DNA of 64,000 bases from Ruminococcus sp. (GCF_017549005.1 NZ_JAFYYT010000040.1:62001-126000), one strand, 5' to 3'; positions 1-9,808 are shown, counted from the first letter of the stretch. A program made the numbers and translations. Notes: generated by a model not told the origin, from the letters alone.

Positions 1-434
1 TCTTACAGGACGTTAAAGGTTCAGGCAAAAAAGGCGAAATCAAGAACGTTGCAGACGGTTATGCACGCAATATGCTGCTCCCTAAGGGTTACGCCGTTGA
101 AGCAACTGCTGCTAATATGAACAAGCTCGAAGGAGCTCAGGCTTCCGCACAGCACAAGATAGACGTTGACATACAGGCCGCTCAGGAAGCAGCTGCTAAG
201 CTCAAAGGCAAAAAGGTGAATATCGCTGCAAAGGCAGGCTCGAACGGTAAGCTTTTCGGCTCTGTTACAGCTGGAAATGTTGCTGATTGCCTTGCAGAGC
301 AGTTCGGCGTTAAGGTCGACAAGAAAAAAGTCGTGCTCAGCACGGATATCAAGAATTTCGGTTCATATACTGCTACTGTAAAGCTTTACAACGGTATATC
401 CGAGACTATCGACGTTGAAGTAGTCGAAGGCTGA
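1..434 (+). CDS. rplI: 50S ribosomal protein L9, 5' end cut by window edge
   Basis: The reading frame is open from base 3 and begins [12 protein letters not shown], the hallmark N-terminus of L9 (family MKVILLQDVKG...), so only about five residues are missing. L9 binds 23S rRNA at the base of the L1 stalk and bridges to the small subunit. The N-terminal RNA-binding domain is followed by a charged linker helix and the C-terminal domain ending at 434. The stop lies 3 bp before the helicase start, the usual rplI-dnaB arrangement. The assignment is firm; only the start is unseen. Confidence 0.97.
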   Translation, partial: LQDVKGSGKKGEIKNVADGYARNMLLPKGYAVEATAANMNKLEGAQASAQHKIDVDIQAAQEAAAKLKGKKVNIAAKAGSNGKLFGSVTAGNVADCLAEQFGVKVDKKKVVLSTDIKNFGSYTATVKLYNGISETIDVEVVEG

Positions 435-437
435 CCG

Positions 438-1802
438 GTGAACACTATGGGTGAACATGAACTCCTGCTTTCCGCCCGTGAGCTGCCTCACAGCATAGAA
501 GCAGAACAGTCTGTCCTCGGAGCTATAATTTCTCAGCCCTCCGTTCTTCCCGACGTTATCGAGCTTATAAAGCCCGAATACTTTTACAATGAACAGCATA
601 AGGCATTATATTCAATAATGCTTCAGATGAACTCAATGAGTCTGCCTGTTGACATTGTTACGGTTCTCAACGAAGCTGAAAAGCAGCATATCTTTGAAAG
701 CCCTGCGGAGGGACGAAGATATCTTGCCGAAATAGGCAATATGCTCCCCTCTACTGCGAATATTCAGAGCTACTGCAAGATAGTTGCGGACAAATACTTC
801 CTGAGAAGTCTCAGCTTTGTTGCAAAAACTATCCTTGATGAGGTGCAGTCAGGCGAACAGGACGCGCAGCTCCTGCTTGACTCGGCAGAACAGAAGATAT
901 ACGATATCAGACAGGGCAAGGACGTAAGAGGACTTGTTCCCCTTTCGGAGGCTATTGCCGAGGCGTATGACAGGCTCGGAAAGATATCTGGTCCCGACAA
1001 GGAAAAATATGTAGGTGCAAGAACAGGTTTTACCCTTCTTGACAGCATTACCTCCGGTCTTAACAAATCCGACCTTATCATAATCGCTGCCCGTCCGGGT
1101 ATGGGAAAGACCTCTTTTGCAATGAATATCGCTACAAATGTAGCTCGAAGAGCGGAAAAGGAAGTAGTTACCTTCAACCTCGAAATGTCAAAGGAACAGA
1201 TAGCTACACGTATCCTTTCAACAGAAGCCCTTGTTGAGTCAAATACACTCAGAAACGGCAGGATATCAGGTGACGACTGGGTAAAACTTGCTACAAGCGC
1301 AGGCTATCTCAGTACACTTCCGCTTTTTATAGACGATACAGCAAGCATGACAGTTCAGCAGATGAAAGCAAAGCTACGCAGAACCAAAAATCTCGGACTT
1401 GTCATCATCGACTACCTTCAGCTCATGGAATCGACCTCGCGTTCCGATAACCGAGTTACTGTCATCAGTGAGATAACCCGTCAGCTCAAGGTAATGGCTA
1501 AGGAACTGAATGTTCCGGTCATACTTCTTTCACAGCTCTCTCGTGCTGTTGAGAGCCGAACGGATAAGCGCCCTATGCTTTCAGACCTGCGTGAGTCAGG
1601 TTCTATCGAGCAGGACGCAGATATAGTTCTTTTCCTTTACAGGGACGCTTACTACAACAAGGAAAGTCAGCGTCAGAACATTTCTGAGTGTATCGTTGCC
1701 AAAAACAGACATGGTGAAACAGGTACAGTTGAGCTTATATGGGACGGTCAGTTCACAAGATTCTCGAATCCCGACTATAATGCTCCGCCTGAGAATGTAT
1801 GA
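438..1802 (+). CDS. dnaB: Replicative DNA helicase DnaB
   Basis: This 454-residue protein (GTG start at 438; an ATG three codons later is possible) is the hexameric fork helicase. The N-terminal DnaB domain (about residues 12-115, LPHSIEAEQSVLGAI) is followed by the RecA-type motor with Walker A ARPGMGKTSFA (about 219-229), Walker B VIIDYLQLM and the DLRESGSIEQDAD signature. A GAAGG ribosome site lies inside the end of rplI. The stop overlaps tilS by 4 bp (ATGA), so the genes are translationally coupled. Length and motifs are normal for Firmicutes; no intein. Confidence 0.97.
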   Translation: MNTMGEHELLLSARELPHSIEAEQSVLGAIISQPSVLPDVIELIKPEYFYNEQHKALYSIMLQMNSMSLPVDIVTVLNEAEKQHIFESPAEGRRYLAEIGNMLPSTANIQSYCKIVADKYFLRSLSFVAKTILDEVQSGEQDAQLLLDSAEQKIYDIRQGKDVRGLVPLSEAIAEAYDRLGKISGPDKEKYVGARTGFTLLDSITSGLNKSDLIIIAARPGMGKTSFAMNIATNVARRAEKEVVTFNLEMSKEQIATRILSTEALVESNTLRNGRISGDDWVKLATSAGYLSTLPLFIDDTASMTVQQMKAKLRRTKNLGLVIIDYLQLMESTSRSDNRVTVISEITRQLKVMAKELNVPVILLSQLSRAVESRTDKRPMLSDLRESGSIEQDADIVLFLYRDAYYNKESQRQNISECIVAKNRHGETGTVELIWDGQFTRFSNPDYNAPPENV

Positions 1803-3139
1803 TAATGTTAAATAAAGTTTATAACTTCATTAATAAATATAATATGCTTAGCTGCGGCGATACCGTGATATGCGGTCTCTCGGGCGGTGCTGACAGTGTT
1901 GCTTTACTGCTTATTCTAAATGAATTGAGCGATTCTCTTGGCATAAAATTGGAGGCTGTCCATGTAAATCACTGCCTCAGAGGTGATGAAAGCGACAGGG
2001 ACGAGCTCTTCTGCAAGAAGCTCTGCGCTGACAACAACATCCCGTTTACAGCTGTTTCATGCGATGTAAAGAGCTTTTCTCAGGAAAAAGGTCTTTCCAC
2101 AGAAGAAGCTGCAAGAGAACTCCGATATTCCATATTCAGAGAAAAGTCGTCTGGCAAAAAAATGGCGACGGCTCATAATGCAAATGACGCTCTTGAGACT
2201 GCTATTCTCAATCTTGCCCGCGGAACAGGTTTAAAGGGACTTGCAGGAATACCGCCCGTAAGAGGCAATATAATTCGTCCCTTGCTTCCTGTTACCCGTG
2301 CTGAGATAGAAAACTATCTCAAAATCAAGGGACAGACTTACGTAACTGACAGTACGAACTTATCCGATGACTATACAAGAAACAGGATAAGGCATAGGAT
2401 AATCCCCCTTTTACAGGAGATAAACGCCTCTGTTATTGAATCGTCGGTCAGTTCGTTAGACGTTGTCCGCGATGAAAATATGCTCATCGAAAAAATGGTC
2501 GATGAAGCCGTGAAAAACTGCCTTGACGGCAAAAGGCTGTCGGGACTTGAAAAATATGACCATGTAGTGCGAAAAAGAGCGATATCGAGACTTTTGTCAG
2601 AAAATAAGCTCCCCTATTCGCATAAGCGACTTGACGAAGCAGATAATATACTTATTAACGGCGGAAAAATCAATATTTCCGACCAGTATTATCTTATCGG
2701 TTCAGAAAAAAACATTGAATTAAAAAAAATAACGCCTGTTTCAACGGAAGTTGTTTCGGCTCCGCTGAAAATGGGTATCAATCGGATATTTGCGGAATCT
2801 TCCCTTTTCTGCGAACTTATCGAATGTGATAATTTGAAGAAAAATGAAACTGTTAACAAAATATCCACATTTTTTCTTCTTGATTATGATAAAATAAGAG
2901 GAAGAGCAATTGTCAGAAGCCGTGTATATGGTGACAAAATAAAGCTCAGAGGAAGAAGCTTCACTTCTTCTGTTAAAAAATTGATAAACGAAATGATCGC
3001 CGTTGAAAACAGAAGTACTCTGCATTTCATTGAGGACGAGGAAGGAACGATCTTTGCCGAGGGTATAGGAATTGCCGACAGAGTCGCTCCGGATAAGGAT
3101 ACAGCCAGATTTCTAAAGATTTCTGTAAATCGAATATAA
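1799..3139 (+). CDS. tilS: tRNA(Ile)-lysidine synthase
   Basis: TilS attaches lysine to C34 of tRNA-Ile(CAU), converting it to lysidine so that it reads AUA. The PP-loop motif [10 protein letters not shown] sits near residue 30, followed by the HVNHCLRG and [11 protein letters not shown] segments of the ATP pyrophosphatase domain, then the substrate-binding and C-terminal domains; 446 residues is typical. The start overlaps the dnaB stop by 4 bp. In many Firmicutes hpt lies between tilS and ftsH; it is absent here. The enzyme protects AUA decoding, of interest because whiA in this window appears to start at AUA. Confidence 0.95.
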   Translation: MIMLNKVYNFINKYNMLSCGDTVICGLSGGADSVALLLILNELSDSLGIKLEAVHVNHCLRGDESDRDELFCKKLCADNNIPFTAVSCDVKSFSQEKGLSTEEAARELRYSIFREKSSGKKMATAHNANDALETAILNLARGTGLKGLAGIPPVRGNIIRPLLPVTRAEIENYLKIKGQTYVTDSTNLSDDYTRNRIRHRIIPLLQEINASVIESSVSSLDVVRDENMLIEKMVDEAVKNCLDGKRLSGLEKYDHVVRKRAISRLLSENKLPYSHKRLDEADNILINGGKINISDQYYLIGSEKNIELKKITPVSTEVVSAPLKMGINRIFAESSLFCELIECDNLKKNETVNKISTFFLLDYDKIRGRAIVRSRVYGDKIKLRGRSFTSSVKKLINEMIAVENRSTLHFIEDEEGTIFAEGIGIADRVAPDKDTARFLKISVNRI

Positions 3140-3156
3140 AGAATGGAGAGGATAAT

Positions 3157-5064
3157 TTGACACCAAAGAAGAGTAAAGGCGTTCTTACCTATCTGCTTAT
3201 CGTAGGAATTGCCGTTTTCATGCTGGTATTTATCAGCTCAAAGCTCAATCAGAACGCTGAAAAGACTGAATACACCGAGATAATCAGTCTGTTTGACGAG
3301 TATAAGGTAGCTTATTACGAGCTTGACCTCGGTACAGGCGAGCTTACCTACAGACTTGAAGACAGCGAGGAAGAAAAGCATTACAACGTTCCTAATGTCA
3401 ATATATTCCTTAGCGATACGGAGAATTACCGTAAGGAATATAATGCAAAGCACGATAAGCCTCTTGAACAGGACTATATCAAGATCACAGACAGAACGTG
3501 GATATATTCCCTTATCCCTGTTATACTGACCGTTCTCCTCGGCATATCCATACTCTATTTCATTATGAAACAGAACGGCGGCGGAAGCAAGTATGCCACA
3601 TTCGGCAAGGCTAACCTCAAAAACGGCGCAAGCGCGCGTAAAGCGACCTTTAAGGACGTTGCAGGTGCTGACGAGGAAAAACAGGAGCTTATCGAAATAG
3701 TCGACTACCTCAAAAATCCGAGAAAATACACAGAACTCGGTGCCAAGGTGCCTAAGGGCGTTCTTCTTCTCGGCCCTCCTGGTACAGGTAAAACCCTCCT
3801 TGCACGTGCAGTTGCAGGCGAGGCAGGCTGCCCGTTCTTCCCTATCTCGGGTTCTGATTTCGTTGAAATGTTTGTCGGAGTCGGTGCTTCGCGTGTAAGA
3901 GACCTTTTTGAACAGGCTAAAAAACACGCTCCTGCTATAATCTTCATTGATGAGATAGACGCTGTAGGACGTCACAGAGGTGCTGGTCTCGGTGGCGGAC
4001 ACGACGAGCGTGAGCAGACTCTCAACCAGCTGCTCGTAGAAATGGACGGATTTACAGGTAATGACAGTGTTATTGTTATCGCTGCTACCAACAGACGTGA
4101 TATCCTTGACCCTGCTCTTCTCAGACCAGGTCGTTTCGACCGCCAGATCGTTGTCGGATATCCTGATGTAAAGGGTCGTGAGGAGATACTCCGCGTCCAT
4201 GCAAAGAACAAGTCACTCGGTCCCGATGTTGACCTCAAGGTTATAGCAAAGACCACCCAGGGCTTCACAGGCGCCGATCTTGAAAACGTACTGAACGAAG
4301 CTGCTCTCCTTGCAGCAAGAAACAATCGTCTTGCTGTTACTGAAGCTGATATCGAAGAAGCTACAATGAAGGTCATTGCAGGTCCTGAGAAAAAGTCACG
4401 TATAGTAACAGAGCACGATAAACTTGTTACTGCTTATCACGAGGCAGGTCATGCTGTTGCGGCATACAACCTCAAAACTCAGGATAAGGTACACCAGGTC
4501 ACGATCATACAGCGTGGTATGGCTGCAGGACTTACTGTTACAAGACCTGATAACGATGACAGACACGTTTCACGCAATCAGATGCGCGAGAGTATCATAA
4601 TGCTTCTGGGCGGTCGTGTTGCCGAAGAGCTCTTTATCGACGACATCTGCACAGGCGCTTCAAATGATATCGAGCGTGCTACTTCAACTGCAAGAAACAT
4701 GGTTACAAAGTACGGCTTCTCAAAGAAGATAGGTACTGTTGTATACGGTTCAGAGAGCGATGAGGTATTCCTTGGCAAGGATTACGGTCATACACGTAAT
4801 TACAGCGAAGCTGTTGCAGCACAGATCGATGAAGAAGTAAGAGCTATCATCGAAAAGGCTTACAGCGATTGTACAGCTCTTCTCAAGGCTAATGAAGACA
4901 AAATGCATTTCCTTGCAAAATATCTTCTTAAATTTGAAAAGATCGACGGAGATGACTTTGAAAAGCTCATGAGTGGAGAAATGTCAGAGGAAATTCTTCT
5001 TACTGATCCCCTTGAGGAGGAAAAGCCGGAGGAAACTTCCGAAGAAGAAACTACAGAAGAATAA
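3157..5064 (+). CDS. ftsH: ATP-dependent zinc metalloprotease FtsH
   Basis: FtsH is a membrane-anchored hexameric AAA+ protease for membrane and regulatory proteins. The TTG start at 3157 has GGAG at 3145-3148. Two transmembrane segments (about residues 8-26 and 115-138) flank an extracytoplasmic domain. The AAA module has Walker A GPPGTGKT, Walker B IIFIDEID and the arginine-finger region [10 protein letters not shown], and the protease domain carries the zinc motif HEAGH. The C-terminus is a low-complexity Glu/Thr tail. Length 635 is normal. A strong terminator follows at 5072. Confidence 0.97.
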   Translation: MTPKKSKGVLTYLLIVGIAVFMLVFISSKLNQNAEKTEYTEIISLFDEYKVAYYELDLGTGELTYRLEDSEEEKHYNVPNVNIFLSDTENYRKEYNAKHDKPLEQDYIKITDRTWIYSLIPVILTVLLGISILYFIMKQNGGGSKYATFGKANLKNGASARKATFKDVAGADEEKQELIEIVDYLKNPRKYTELGAKVPKGVLLLGPPGTGKTLLARAVAGEAGCPFFPISGSDFVEMFVGVGASRVRDLFEQAKKHAPAIIFIDEIDAVGRHRGAGLGGGHDEREQTLNQLLVEMDGFTGNDSVIVIAATNRRDILDPALLRPGRFDRQIVVGYPDVKGREEILRVHAKNKSLGPDVDLKVIAKTTQGFTGADLENVLNEAALLAARNNRLAVTEADIEEATMKVIAGPEKKSRIVTEHDKLVTAYHEAGHAVAAYNLKTQDKVHQVTIIQRGMAAGLTVTRPDNDDRHVSRNQMRESIIMLLGGRVAEELFIDDICTGASNDIERATSTARNMVTKYGFSKKIGTVVYGSESDEVFLGKDYGHTRNYSEAVAAQIDEEVRAIIEKAYSDCTALLKANEDKMHFLAKYLLKFEKIDGDDFEKLMSGEMSEEILLTDPLEEEKPEETSEEETTEE

Positions 5065-5071
5065 TATAAAG

Positions 5072-5099
5072 TCCCGAAGAGCTCTCTTCGGGATTTTTA
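5072..5099 (+). terminator. Rho-independent terminator after ftsH
   Basis: A 9-bp stem TCCCGAAGA/TCTTCGGGA with loop GCTC is followed by TTTTTAT. It closes the rplI-dnaB-tilS-ftsH unit and separates it from the FHA gene. Confidence 0.9.
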
Positions 5100-5139
5100 T
5101 TGAAAATATTCTTCACTTTCATCACAAGAAGGTGTTTTT

Positions 5140-5559
5140 ATGGATTCTATTAATCTTGTTTTATGTATTATAGCTGCCGCAGCTCTTGATATATGCGTCC
5201 TTGTAATACTGCTGACTGCTTATCGCGAGAAAAAGTCGGCAAAGAAAAAATGGTCCGAAATATCCATGGATATGGAGCTTGCCGAACAGGGTATGACTTA
5301 TGAGCTTGGCTGCGACGAAGTACTTATCGGACGTCATGCGTCTGCGGATATACGGCTCCCTGACCTTTCTGTTTCACGATATCACGCTATACTTACAGTT
5401 TCCGACGGAAAATGGTCAATTAAGGATATGGGCTCGAAATCAGGACTCTTCATCAACGGGAGCATGGTCAAAGAGGCAGTACTCAACGAAAACGACGTTA
5501 TAACCCTCGGAAACCGTCGTCTTATATTCAGAAAAAGGGGGCGTGAACGTGTACGCTAA
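5140..5559 (+). CDS. Membrane-anchored FHA-domain protein
   Basis: The 139-residue protein has one N-terminal membrane helix (about residues 5-27), a short basic cytoplasmic linker and an FHA domain (about 55-132) with the phosphothreonine-binding core IGRHASADIRLPD, SVSRYHA and the SGLFING turn. FHA domains dock Thr-phosphorylated partners. It overlaps the SEDS gene that follows. The FHA-SEDS-PBP order resembles the actinobacterial fha-rodA-pbpA clusters, which suggests a scaffold role in wall synthesis under Ser/Thr kinase control (inference). No kinase or phosphatase gene lies nearby. Confidence 0.85.
   Translation: MDSINLVLCIIAAAALDICVLVILLTAYREKKSAKKKWSEISMDMELAEQGMTYELGCDEVLIGRHASADIRLPDLSVSRYHAILTVSDGKWSIKDMGSKSGLFINGSMVKEAVLNENDVITLGNRRLIFRKRGRERVR
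5532..5552 (+). promoter_or_regulatory. G-rich ribosome binding site and double-GTG start, duplicated at 22886
   Basis: A 21-base segment, AAAAAGGGGG then CGTGAACGTGT, is identical at 22886-22906 in front of the TerB-N gene. In both places the GGGGG run sits 7 nt before the second GTG, which decides the start. Confidence 0.7.
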
Positions 5560-6844
5560 CCCGATTGCATTCGGTTTATCAAGTTTTTTTGTTCTTTTAG
5601 CTCATATTGCAATGCTGTTCAACGTTTATATCAACGGAAATTATAAGAATGTCAGAGATGTTGTTATTCTCGGTGCAGCTGTCCTGCTGGTGGACATAGC
5701 CTACTTTGCTGTGATACTCTTCTTCAGGCAGACCACATATGCCCTTGATTTTCTGCTGATACTCATACTTAACATGAGCTTTATATTCCAGTCGTGCTTC
5801 GGAGAAGTCGGCTTTAATGTAAAACACCTGATAACCTGTATCGCCTGCATAGCTTCCTGCAAGGCAGGTTTTATACTTTGCAGGAACCATAAGCTGCTTC
5901 AGAGCAGAAAAAAGCTAATTTATGGCTTAGCTGTCGGCGTTCTGTTTGTAACTCTCATTGTTACGCTTGTAAAAAAGGATATGTGGATATACATCGGAAA
6001 GTTCACATTACAGCCCTCAGAGTTCATAAAGCCTCTGTTCGTACTTGCCTGCGCGACTTCCATAGAAGATCAGCAGAAGAAACACAAGGTCCTTTTTGTA
6101 AACGTAGTTTACGAAAATATAACACTCATTATTCTTACGGCGGCAATATGCCTTGTTCAGGTAAAATCTCACGATTATGGCAGTTTGCCTACCTTCCTCA
6201 GTATTTTTTCCGTTGGATTCCTCCTCAGGATATGCTATCCTAAGGCGAAATTCTCGAAAAAGAAGCTTTTTGCTGTTATCGGTGTTATAATCGTATTTGT
6301 ACTGATCGGTCTCAAATATGCTCCGGATTACGTACAGCACAGACTTCATGTGGATATATGGAGCGACAAGACGGGCGACGGTTATCAGCAGTCAAAGGCA
6401 CTTATCGCCATTGCAAACGGCGGCTGGCTCGGACTTGGTCCCGGAAATGGCTTTCTCTCCAATATCTTTGCCTATGACAACGACATAGTTTTCGCAACGA
6501 TAAGTGAGGAATGGGGACTTCTCTTTGCACTTATGGCTGTACTTGCGATAATAATCATAACTGCCATACCACTTGTCAATCCTGCAAGGTCTTATTATCA
6601 CGGAACTATCTCCGCCTGCGTTTGTGCAGCATTTATCGTACAAATGGCACTGAATATATTCGGTTCCTGCAACCTTATCCCGTTTACCGGCGTAACGATT
6701 CCCTTCCTTTCATCAGGCGGAAGCTCTCTAATGGTCAGCGGCTTTATGGTCGGAATGCTCATGGCAACTCAGTCTCCTTCATTCAGAGAACCCGGACATC
6801 CAAAGCAGGAGCCGTCTGTACCAGCATGGAGGTGGCAGGAATGA
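5549..6844 (+). CDS. SEDS-family peptidoglycan glycosyltransferase (FtsW/RodA/SpoVE-like)
   Basis: This polytopic protein (about 431 residues) belongs to the SEDS family, which polymerises lipid II into glycan strands with a class B PBP partner. Signature segments are FTLQPSEFIK, GPGNGFLSN, the extracellular loop NDIVFATISEEWG (its Asp, about residue 312, aligns with the essential RodA Asp) and the C-terminal VTIPFLSSGGSS. Two in-frame GTG codons at 5543 and 5549 are possible. The GGGGG site at 5537-5541 is 1 nt from the first and 7 nt from the second, so 5549 is chosen. The gene overlaps the PBP gene by 4 bp. Whether it serves elongation, division or sporulation cannot be told. Confidence 0.9.
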   Translation: MYANPIAFGLSSFFVLLAHIAMLFNVYINGNYKNVRDVVILGAAVLLVDIAYFAVILFFRQTTYALDFLLILILNMSFIFQSCFGEVGFNVKHLITCIACIASCKAGFILCRNHKLLQSRKKLIYGLAVGVLFVTLIVTLVKKDMWIYIGKFTLQPSEFIKPLFVLACATSIEDQQKKHKVLFVNVVYENITLIILTAAICLVQVKSHDYGSLPTFLSIFSVGFLLRICYPKAKFSKKKLFAVIGVIIVFVLIGLKYAPDYVQHRLHVDIWSDKTGDGYQQSKALIAIANGGWLGLGPGNGFLSNIFAYDNDIVFATISEEWGLLFALMAVLAIIIITAIPLVNPARSYYHGTISACVCAAFIVQMALNIFGSCNLIPFTGVTIPFLSSGGSSLMVSGFMVGMLMATQSPSFREPGHPKQEPSVPAWRWQE

Positions 6845-8202
6845 AAAGCATTAAACGAACTCAGCGTATAATAAGTGCTGTTATTCTGCTGTTTATTATC
6901 GGTATGGCTCTCCTTGTCATTAAACTTGTACATGAGTCTTCCTTTTACATGATGAACTCCGATGTTCATCAGCTCGGATATGTTTACGACCGTTCGGGTG
7001 ATGTACTGTTTGACGGTAGCGGGACAGGTTCCTATCCTGATAATCATTTCCTTGATGTAGGTAATCTTATCGGCGATGACAAGGGACAAATGGACAATAC
7101 TCTTGTTGCGCGAAATCTTGAGAAAATAAACAATTACAGCTTCAATGACGGACTTGTGCCCAGCGGCGGAAAGGCTGCAATATATACGACCCTTGACCAC
7201 AATGCCAACAGAGCTGTTTTTGACGCATACGACTATATGGAGGGCTGCGTTTCTGCATATAACTATAAGACGGGCGAACTGCTCGTATGTGTAAGTCTCC
7301 CATCCCTTGATGTCACAAATGGTTATGATAATTTGGGAAGTTTCAAATCAGGTACACTTTTATCGAAGAATATGTACGGAACTGTTCCGGGTTCTACGCA
7401 GAAGGTCTCAACTGTTATCTCTGCTATTGAAATTATGGGCAGCGATCAGCTTTTTTCGAAGAGCTACACCTGTTCTGGCAGATACCAGAATTTATCGGGA
7501 GCTTTCATCGACTGCCATAATCCTTACGGACACGGCACTCAGAACATACAGGAAGCCTTTGAAAACAGCTGCAATCCGTTCTTTGCTCAGCTTGTGGAGG
7601 ACGAGGCTCTGCCTCTCGAAAAAGTGAAAAAACAGTATGCAAAAATGGGGTACGCTCTTAACGGCGAGGATATGACTTATATCGACATAAACGGGATCAA
7701 GTGCGAGACAGCTTCTACAACTCTTGTTGATCCATATGAGTTCAGGACACAGTGGGGCTGTATTGGTCAGGGCGATACTCTTGTCAGTCCGATGCAGCTT
7801 ATGATGTGGCAGAGCGCTATTGCAAACGGCACCGGAAAAATGACAATGCCTCACCTGATTGACCATGTTACCGATACACGTGGTAAAGAGAAGGAAAAAG
7901 CTCCAACAAAGTTCAGCGAAAAGCTATTCTCAGAGAATACTGCCGAAGCTGTTAAGCAGATAATGCTTACAAACGGTGCTGACAGATATACATACCTGAT
8001 AAACGGATACAAAGTCGGAGTAAAGAGCGGAACTGCTCAGGTCGATGAAGGAATGAAGGAAAATTCGCTGCTTGTGGGCTTTGTTGACGATCCTTCCTTC
8101 CCTATCGCTTTTGCTATTCTTATCGAGGATAAGGACAGCGGATACCTCACAACGGAACAGATCGCACAGGTGCTTCTTGATAATTTAAAAAACGATTTCT
8201 GA
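6841..8202 (+). CDS. Class B penicillin-binding protein (PbpA-like transpeptidase)
   Basis: This DD-transpeptidase cross-links peptidoglycan outside the membrane. The ATG at 6841 overlaps the SEDS stop (ATGA); the longer open frame upstream is out-of-frame SEDS sequence. A 453-residue product follows: membrane anchor at about 9-30, short N-terminal region, then the transpeptidase domain with catalytic SxxK as STQK (Ser185, Lys188), SxN as SCN (243-245) and KSGT (395-398). All active-site motifs are intact. Size and absence of PASTA repeats resemble actinobacterial PbpA. It is very likely the dedicated partner of the upstream SEDS polymerase. Confidence 0.92.
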   Translation: MKSIKRTQRIISAVILLFIIGMALLVIKLVHESSFYMMNSDVHQLGYVYDRSGDVLFDGSGTGSYPDNHFLDVGNLIGDDKGQMDNTLVARNLEKINNYSFNDGLVPSGGKAAIYTTLDHNANRAVFDAYDYMEGCVSAYNYKTGELLVCVSLPSLDVTNGYDNLGSFKSGTLLSKNMYGTVPGSTQKVSTVISAIEIMGSDQLFSKSYTCSGRYQNLSGAFIDCHNPYGHGTQNIQEAFENSCNPFFAQLVEDEALPLEKVKKQYAKMGYALNGEDMTYIDINGIKCETASTTLVDPYEFRTQWGCIGQGDTLVSPMQLMMWQSAIANGTGKMTMPHLIDHVTDTRGKEKEKAPTKFSEKLFSENTAEAVKQIMLTNGADRYTYLINGYKVGVKSGTAQVDEGMKENSLLVGFVDDPSFPIAFAILIEDKDSGYLTTEQIAQVLLDNLKNDF

Positions 8203-8265
8203 TGTCAGATTAAACAAAATATACCATTTAGTTTGTGCATTTCAAACGAATTTAACAAAATTCTC

Positions 8266-8294
8266 TTGTAAAGCCACTTCTTTTATGGTATAAT
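8266..8294 (+). promoter_or_regulatory. Sigma-A promoter for hpf
   Basis: TTGTAA at 8266-8271, 17-bp spacer, TATAAT at 8289-8294, about 54 bp before the hpf start. Confidence 0.85.
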
Positions 8295-8347
8295 ATAACC
8301 ATAAAGTACAGTTTTGCATCTTGCAAAGCTATAAAAGGAGGACCAAT

Positions 8348-8875
8348 ATGAAAACAACTATCACAGCTAAGAAAATGCAGATACCTACTAACTTTACTGA
8401 GTACGCAGCGAAGAGGATCGATTCACGTCTCGGAAAATTTTTTGGAGAGGAAGCTGATGCTAAGATTGTAATTTCGGAAATAAAGACTCAGATAATTCTT
8501 GAGCTTACTGTTAAATATAACAGCATAATATTCCGTGCAGAGCGTTCTGCCGAAGACAAATATGTTGCGCTTGATGATGCTATCGACAAGATAATCAGAC
8601 AGATCAGAAAGAACAAGACAAAGGTCGAGAAGAAGCTTAAAGACGCTGCTTTCAAGGAAGCATTTGCTTATCCTGTTCCCGATACTGTTGACTACGAGGT
8701 AATCAAGCACAAGAAGTTCAAGATGAGACCTATGGACATTGACGAAGCTATTCTTCAGATGAATCTTCTTGATCATGAGTTCTTTATGTTCACAAATGCT
8801 GATTCAGGTCTTATTAATGTGGTTTATAAGCGTGACGACGGCAATTATGCCGTTCTCGAACCTGATAACGATTAA
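8348..8875 (+). CDS. hpf: Ribosome hibernation promoting factor (long form)
   Basis: Long HPF dimerises 70S ribosomes into inactive 100S particles in stationary phase. The 175-residue product has the N-terminal HPF/RaiA fold (about 1-100, MKTTITAKKMQIPTNFTEYA) and the C-terminal dimerisation domain (about 118-172, VIKHKKFKMRPMDIDEAILQ ... FMFTNADSG), the usual two-domain layout in Firmicutes. AGGAGG just before the ATG at 8348 fixes the start, not the upstream ATG. It has its own promoter and a weak downstream hairpin, so it is probably monocistronic. Confidence 0.96.
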   Translation: MKTTITAKKMQIPTNFTEYAAKRIDSRLGKFFGEEADAKIVISEIKTQIILELTVKYNSIIFRAERSAEDKYVALDDAIDKIIRQIRKNKTKVEKKLKDAAFKEAFAYPVPDTVDYEVIKHKKFKMRPMDIDEAILQMNLLDHEFFMFTNADSGLINVVYKRDDGNYAVLEPDND

Positions 8876-8888
8876 TTGCAAATACTGT

Positions 8889-8915
8889 ATGCGGGGCTTA
8901 TGTCCCGCATATTGA
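8889..8915 (+). terminator. Probable weak terminator after hpf
   Basis: Stem ATGCGGG/CCCGCAT (8889-8895 and 8904-8910) is followed by a poor T-tract (ATTGATTTTA), so read-through into the next gene is likely. Confidence 0.5.
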
Positions 8916-8938
8916 TTTTATGAATGGAGTGTAATACA

Positions 8939-9610
8939 ATGGACGAAAACAAGAAAACAATAATCGAAAAACGTATCCGTAAAACAGGCGAAAATCTCGT
9001 TAAGAACAATATGGAGTTCTATTATGCAAAAACCAAAGAGGACGTCTGTCCTATAGTTGAATCCCTGCTTAATGACGGCGATGTTATCACAAACGGCGGC
9101 ACAATGACAATGAAAGAGTGCGGTTTGGCAGACCTCTTCAATTCTCCCAAATATAAATATCTCGACCGCGCAAAGGTCAATACGCCCGAGGAAGTTGTGG
9201 AGCTTTACAGAAAAGCTTTCTTTGCCGACGTTTATATTTCGAGCTCCAATGCAATAACCGAGGACGGTGTCCTTTACAATGTTGACGGAAACAGTAACCG
9301 TATAGCTGCTATTGCCTTTGGTCCGAAATCAGTCATAATCATTGCAGGCTACAACAAGATCGTCAAAGACCTTGATGAAGCTGAAATAAGAGTCAAGCGC
9401 GATGCTGCACCGCCTAACTGCGTCCGCCTTGACTGCGCTACATATTGCAGAGAAAAGGGCGAATGTGTTTCTTTCGGAAAAGCTGGCAGACAGATCACCG
9501 ACGGCTGTTCCAGCGACAGCAGGATTTGCTGCAATTACCTTATCTCAGCTCATCAGCGCCATAAAAACAGGATAAAAGTAATTATCGTGGGCGAAGAGCT
9601 TGGATATTGA
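8939..9610 (+). CDS. LUD-domain protein (LutC/YkgG-like)
   Basis: The 223-residue product is one LUD domain (formerly DUF162), the fold of lactate-utilisation proteins LutB/LutC. Visible family segments are VITNGGTMTMKECGL, DVYISSSNAITEDGVLYNVDG and IIIAGYNKIVKDLDEA. A Cys-rich stretch (about 165-195, including CATYCREKGEC) might bind metal. ATG 8939 is chosen because GGAG at 8926-8929 is 9 nt away; ATG 8924 overlaps that site. No lutA or lutB neighbour exists, so a lactate role is not supported by context. Stand-alone LUD proteins are common in Clostridia and largely uncharacterised. Confidence 0.85.
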   Translation: MDENKKTIIEKRIRKTGENLVKNNMEFYYAKTKEDVCPIVESLLNDGDVITNGGTMTMKECGLADLFNSPKYKYLDRAKVNTPEEVVELYRKAFFADVYISSSNAITEDGVLYNVDGNSNRIAAIAFGPKSVIIIAGYNKIVKDLDEAEIRVKRDAAPPNCVRLDCATYCREKGECVSFGKAGRQITDGCSSDSRICCNYLISAHQRHKNRIKVIIVGEELGY

Positions 9611-9636
9611 TTAAACTGAACAGTAAAAAATATTTC

Positions 9637-9675
9637 AAATGGGGATTTTACATATAAATCCCCATTTATTTTTTT
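9637..9675 (+). terminator. Strong terminator after the LUD gene
   Basis: 12-bp stem AAATGGGGATTT/AAATCCCCATTT (9637-9648, 9656-9667) with a 7-nt loop, then ATTTTTTT. Confidence 0.92.
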
Positions 9676-9710
9676 GATTTTGATACAATAGGGAAAATCT
9701 CAGAAATCGT

Positions 9711-9739
9711 TTGACAAATGCTTGAGACTATGTTATACT
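9711..9739 (+). promoter_or_regulatory. Near-consensus sigma-A promoter for the aldolase gene
   Basis: TTGACA at 9711-9716, 17-bp spacer, TATACT at 9734-9739, about 70 bp before the start codon. Confidence 0.88.
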
Positions 9740-9808
9740 ATATTCAGCGAATATCGCTTTAAAGTATTACAGTGTAAAGTGGTATAGTCAAAAAGGAGAG
9801 GGATAAGT

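Noticed and set aside
3238-4200. 320-residue antisense open frame inside ftsH
   Set aside because: It mirrors strong FtsH coding sequence, has no ribosome site or known domain, and is a composition shadow.
6511-6840. N-terminal extension of the PBP
   Set aside because: This is out-of-frame SEDS coding sequence. The ATG at 6841 overlaps the SEDS stop as ATGA and starts a normal membrane anchor.
8203-8347. raiA-motif structured RNA before hpf
   Set aside because: The gap is only 145 bp and the promoter lies at 8266-8294, leaving a ~50-nt leader, too short for that RNA.
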